NCBI RefSeq assembly: GCF_004801405.1
Contig: NZ_SSOB01000010.1
Coordinates: 124,001 to 188,000, forward strand
Origin: Cohnella fermenti
Lineage (GTDB): Bacteria > Bacillota > Bacilli > Paenibacillales > Paenibacillaceae
Direction of reading: 5' to 3'
DNA: 64,000 nt
In this document: positions 62,397 to 64,000 of the stretch, one piece after another
How the letters are laid out: each line of letters opens with the position of its first letter
How positions within the stretch are numbered: position 1 is the first letter of the stretch
Program-made: the position numbers and the translations under genes
Notes under the pieces: generated by a model
The model's database searches: none
The model's input: only the letters and a program-made list of their open reading frames with translations
Told to the model about the DNA's origin: nothing

Positions 62397-62867
62397 TCAC
62401 TCTATCTTGTAGCCCCCACGTACCAACACCGTCAGCCCGCTCTTCTGACCGGGATCCGCCTCAATGCCGCGTCCATCGCGAGGGAATAGAATGAGGTGGT
62501 TGTTCGACACAGCCTTGCCGGGAGGAATATCAAGCCCATCCGTAAGATCGGAGAGCCCGTTAACGTCCGAGCTATAGGCAATAGCTTTGCCAGCGCGCAC
62601 AATCACTTCTCCACCCGCTTCGACAATGAGCTTCTTCCCCAGAGCGACAGTGACAACTTCCAGTTGGGCAGATGTGCTCGAGCTTCCGCCTGCTCCGACT
62701 GCTTCTGCAATCTTCTCATCGACATAACTCTTCGTCACGATTGGATCGTTCGTGCTGCCTGGCACGGAAGAGGTACCAGCGGCCAACGCTGATTTATAGT
62801 ATCCAACTCCTCCTATAAGGACGATTGCTGCAATAGCTGCAGTGATAAGTCTATTCTTTGTGTTCAT
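62397..62867 (-). CDS. Secreted protein of unknown function
   Basis: The 156-aa product has a signal peptide (1-30, ending ALA), a Gly/Ser linker region and a beta-rich C-terminal domain (70-156) with LIVEAGGEVIVRAGKAIAY and ILFPRDGRGI. No family can be named; similar small secreted proteins occur in Paenibacillus surface-polysaccharide clusters as far as I recall. It lies between a GT2 gene and the ABC exporter and is followed by its own terminator. Confidence 0.7.
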   Translation of the reverse strand: MNTKNRLITAAIAAIVLIGGVGYYKSALAAGTSSVPGSTNDPIVTKSYVDEKIAEAVGAGGSSSTSAQLEVVTVALGKKLIVEAGGEVIVRAGKAIAYSSDVNGLSDLTDGLDIPPGKAVSNNHLILFPRDGRGIEADPGQKSGLTVLVRGGYKIE

Positions 62868-62891
62868 GATTCTATTTCCCCTTTCTCATCA

Positions 62892-63860
62892 CTATCTTGC
62901 TATTCTGGAATTAGTAGATTCGCCAACAGTAACCGTAACCGATTGTTGATGCTGGGTTGACCAGAAGTTCTTATGCATGCTGAATCGCCTTATTAACCAA
63001 ATAGGCAACTTTCGATAAGCTAGTCCTAAACGATATCCGCTATATTTTACCGTTGCTTCTGCAAAACACCTCGGGATGGATTTTTTATACCCCTTTTTCC
63101 AAAGCAGCCCCAGTTGTCTTGTTACTAGTCTGGCTCCCTCTTTCTCCGCTGTTGCATATTGTAACAACCAATCGTTCATCCTGAGCGATACACCAATATC
63201 GAAGTTCCTATGGAATTGCTTCAAGAGACTATAATCATGAGAATGAATGACGCAAGCATTAGGATTATAGACGACTGAATAGCCCTGAAGGACACACTTG
63301 GCCGCTAGGATCATGTCCTCGTTCATAATAATTGGCTCTTGGAATCCCCCCATTTGGAGGAAAGTTTCTTTGCGAATCGCTGAGCATACGTTAGTGAAGA
63401 AGAATGTCTTAATGCCGAGTTCCTTCAAGTCTTCAATGGACTTTCTCGAATAGACTTCTGGATAATTAAATTCCCTTGTGAACCTCTCCAAAGCAGAGGC
63501 GTCTTTTCTAGCAATCTGTCTACCGCTAACGGCAGCCACGTTGATATCATTTAAAGGCAATAATAACTCTTCAAGAAACTGATCATTTCTGGGCAATGCA
63601 TCCTGGGTAATAAACACGACCATATCGCCCACAGCCTGTTTTACCGCAAAATTTCGAGTCCCACCATGATCGAATTCCGTTCTCTTAATCGATATAACCC
63701 TTGCCCCATAACGAATAGCTAGCTTAGTCGTGTCATCCGATGACTCGGAATCTACAACCAGAATCTCGCACGGCTTCGTCTTCTGATTATGGAGGCGATA
63801 CAGCAACTCAGGGAGGTGTTCCTCAGCATTTAAAGTGGGAATAATTATAGATGCTCTCAG
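62892..63860 (-). CDS. Rhamnosyltransferase-like GT2 with an apparent CTG start
   Basis: The 322-aa product is a GT-A enzyme: residues 2-11 are RASIIIPTLN, the family start, followed by ILVVDSESSDDT, GARVISIKRTEFDHGGTRNFA and VFITQDALP, typical of rhamnosyltransferases. The only codon at the expected start is CTG (63858-63860), six bases after GGGAG. The next in-frame start is TTG at 63806, which would remove the first strand of the fold. No ATG, GTG or TTG occurs upstream before a stop. The CTG start is therefore chosen. Confidence 0.8.
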   Translation of the reverse strand: MRASIIIPTLNAEEHLPELLYRLHNQKTKPCEILVVDSESSDDTTKLAIRYGARVISIKRTEFDHGGTRNFAVKQAVGDMVVFITQDALPRNDQFLEELLLPLNDINVAAVSGRQIARKDASALERFTREFNYPEVYSRKSIEDLKELGIKTFFFTNVCSAIRKETFLQMGGFQEPIIMNEDMILAAKCVLQGYSVVYNPNACVIHSHDYSLLKQFHRNFDIGVSLRMNDWLLQYATAEKEGARLVTRQLGLLWKKGYKKSIPRCFAEATVKYSGYRLGLAYRKLPIWLIRRFSMHKNFWSTQHQQSVTVTVGESTNSRIAR

Positions 63861-63897
63861 TTCTGTCTCCCCTCTCCCGCAACGTATCGGTTGCTGT

Positions 63898-64000
63898 TCA
63901 TTGCTCTATCTTCTCCACTATCCCTTTAACCTGATCGCTTAGCTCAAAGACTCGAATATAGCTAATAGCCTTCGGGATATCTGCAAGTTTTTGTTTGTAC
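63898..64000 (-). CDS. C-terminal end of an unidentified gene (runs off the window)
   Basis: Thirty-three codons and a stop are visible, reading from KLADIPKAISYIRVF to KGIVEKIEQ. The stop lies 37 bases before the GT2 start, so it is probably in the same operon. Too little is present to name it. Confidence 0.55.
   Translation of the reverse strand, partial: YKQKLADIPKAISYIRVFELSDQVKGIVEKIEQ

Noticed and set aside
1..64000. tRNA or rRNA genes
   Set aside because: I looked for cloverleaf-like and rRNA-like sequence in the gaps and saw none; a tRNAscan run would settle this.

Overview
The window reads as chromosomal DNA of a motile, spore-forming, S-layer-bearing Gram-positive bacterium, most likely a Paenibacillaceae member (Paenibacillus/Cohnella type). 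The evidence is the Bacillus-like degSU-comF-flgM-flgKL-fliW-csrA-fliDST gene order, an alpha/beta-type small acid-soluble spore protein, SLH-domain surface proteins, and several copper-amine-oxidase-N-like 'stalk' domains. Almost every gene lies on the minus strand, so transcription runs from high to low coordinates. Most of the window is GC-rich, but 29.1-30.6 kb and about 32.3-38.5 kb are strongly AT-rich and look imported.

Region 1 (1-11.4 kb): late flagellar and competence genes comFA, comFC, a yvyF-type gene, flgM, flgN, flgK, flgL, a DUF6470-type gene, fliW, csrA, flaG, fliD, fliS, fliT and the 5' part of flagellin. A sigma-D-type promoter and two CsrA-like sites precede flagellin. A second sigma-D-type promoter before flgM is built into the terminator of the upstream operon.

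Region 2 (11.4-15.9 kb): an accessory block between comFA and degU. It holds a three-gene unit (170-aa unknown, SecB-like chaperone, PD-(D/E)XK-like nuclease), a membrane-anchored protein with NCR repeats, and an intact RloA/AbiLi-type ATPase followed by a truncated RloB. The three-gene unit is the best candidate here for an undescribed defence or stress system. DegS/DegU follow at 15.9-17.9 kb.

Region 3 (18-25.2 kb): a secreted phosphodiester glycosidase, manC, then a patch of small modules: a vapBC-type pair, a YgiT-type antitoxin with an apparent frameshift next to a DUF4258-like gene, gene remnants, and a 76-bp direct repeat.

Region 4 (25.2-46 kb): an operon of stalk, VanZ and membrane-anchored proteins, then a Wzx/Wzy-type exopolysaccharide locus (ugd, flippase, polymerase, three glycosyltransferases, priming sugar transferase, CapD-type enzyme, BY-kinase, Wzz-like modulator, PHP phosphatase) with an SLH protein embedded. 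A segment containing ugd and a membrane-anchored gene has been duplicated. In one copy ugd lost its 5' end to an acyltransferase insertion; in the other the companion gene has decayed.

Region 5 (45.8-64 kb): metK with a hairpin in its leader, a spore SASP, a 1338-aa S-layer-like protein, the rml (dTDP-rhamnose) genes, and an ABC-transporter (Wzm/Wzt) glycan cluster with glycosyltransferases, a methyltransferase and an LTA-synthase-like sulfatase. The layout recalls S-layer glycosylation (slg) clusters: rhamnose precursor, assembly, ABC export, and a neighbouring S-layer protein as possible acceptor.
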